Notes under the pieces: generated by a model
Seen by the model: only the letters and a program-made list of their open reading frames with translations
Told to the model about the DNA's origin: nothing
The model's database searches: none
Program-made: the position numbers and the translations under genes
Assembly (NCBI GenBank): GCA_021783435.1
Contig: JAJXUC010000072.1
Location: forward strand, 1 to 18,133
Source: Pseudomonadota bacterium
GTDB lineage: Bacteria > Pseudomonadota > Gammaproteobacteria > Burkholderiales > Burkholderiaceae
DNA: 18,133 nt
Reading direction: 5' to 3'
Shown here: in pieces, positions 17,735 to 18,133 of the stretch
How the letters are laid out: every line of letters starts with the position of its first letter
Position numbering within the stretch: the first letter of the stretch is position 1

Positions 17735-18133
17735 TCATGGCAGTGGAATGGCGTTGACCGAGCCGCTGTTGCCATCGGTGAAGTACAGATAGGTGTTGTC
17801 GTGCGTGAGCAGAAAAGGCTGGTAGGGACTCACGCTGCTCGTCGCAAGAATGGCGCCGCTGGTGGCGTCGACCTTGCTGATGGTCTTGGACAGGTAGTCG
17901 GCCACGTACAGGTAGCCGCCGGAACCGGTGATACCGCCCGGGTTGTTGAAGGTGAGCAGCGTGGAGGCTGGACCCGGTGTGCCGCTGGTCGGGATGGCCC
18001 ACTTGAGGATCGTGCCGTTCTGGTTGGTGGCATACAGATTATTGGCGCCGTCGGCATACACTCCGTACGGGTACGTGCCCGGCGTTGGGTAGGTCGCGAT
18101 ATTGGCGCCCGTCGTTGAAAATTGCAGAGATCG
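17735..18133 (-). CDS. Beta-propeller (NHL/SMP-30-like) protein, 3' part
   Basis: The frame is open from the right window edge to TGA at 17735-17737 (132 residues visible); the N-terminus is outside. Three repeat blocks of roughly 35-45 residues are visible: PYGVYADGANNLYATNQNGTI, PGGITGSGGYLYVADYLSKTI and PFLLTHDNTYLYFTDGNSGSV. Each has the GG-x-LYVAD-type core of NHL-like propellers. Composition (Thr, Ser, Asn, Gly) suggests an exported protein. A signal peptide or lipobox would lie beyond the edge. The function is unknown. It is 148 bp upstream of the acyltransferase gene and in the same direction. Confidence 0.75.
   Translation of the reverse strand, partial: RSLQFSTTGANIATYPTPGTYPYGVYADGANNLYATNQNGTILKWAIPTSGTPGPASTLLTFNNPGGITGSGGYLYVADYLSKTISKVDATSGAILATSSVSPYQPFLLTHDNTYLYFTDGNSGSVNAIPLP

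Overview
The window is GC-rich DNA with dense coding. The gene families, mainly an XrtA/PEP-CTERM-type exopolysaccharide cassette, suggest a betaproteobacterium (Burkholderiales-like). That is an inference from gene content, and no marker gene fixes the genus. I see no rRNA, tRNA, CRISPR array, transposase or phage gene.

Layout. (1) Positions 10498 down to 1, minus strand: a run of same-direction genes in transcription order. These are a Wza-type export lipoprotein, an outer-membrane beta-barrel, a large ATPase fused to a UDP-GlcNAc 2-epimerase-like domain, a Wzz-type chain-length protein, a tyrosine autokinase, a cupin/JmjC-like putative oxygenase, and an NRPS cut by the left edge. (2) 10499-10786: a divergent intergenic region. 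(3) 10787-14596, plus strand: a polyprenyl-phosphate sugar transferase, then a TviB/WbpO-type nucleotide-sugar dehydrogenase and a TviC/WbpP-type 4-epimerase joined by an ATGA overlap. (4) 14615-18133, minus strand: a Tat-exported lipoprotein of unknown function converging on the epimerase, an acyltransferase-3 membrane protein, and a beta-propeller protein cut by the right edge.

How the parts fit. The plus-strand genes would make UDP-GlcNAcA and UDP-GalNAcA and start a lipid-linked polymer. The Wzz protein, tyrosine kinase, export lipoprotein, beta-barrel and ATPase would control its length and export. The acyltransferase could O-acylate it. The cupin and NRPS lie downstream of the export genes but behind a 308-bp structured gap, so they may be a separate biosynthetic unit. 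The exosortase XrtA itself, a Wzx flippase, a Wzy polymerase and the PrsK/PrsR regulators are not in the window.

The most unusual features are the ATPase-epimerase fusion, whose epimerase half has changed catalytic-site residues; an NRPS that begins with only the C-terminal part of a condensation domain; and a cluster of small hairpins plus an 11-bp direct repeat in front of that NRPS.
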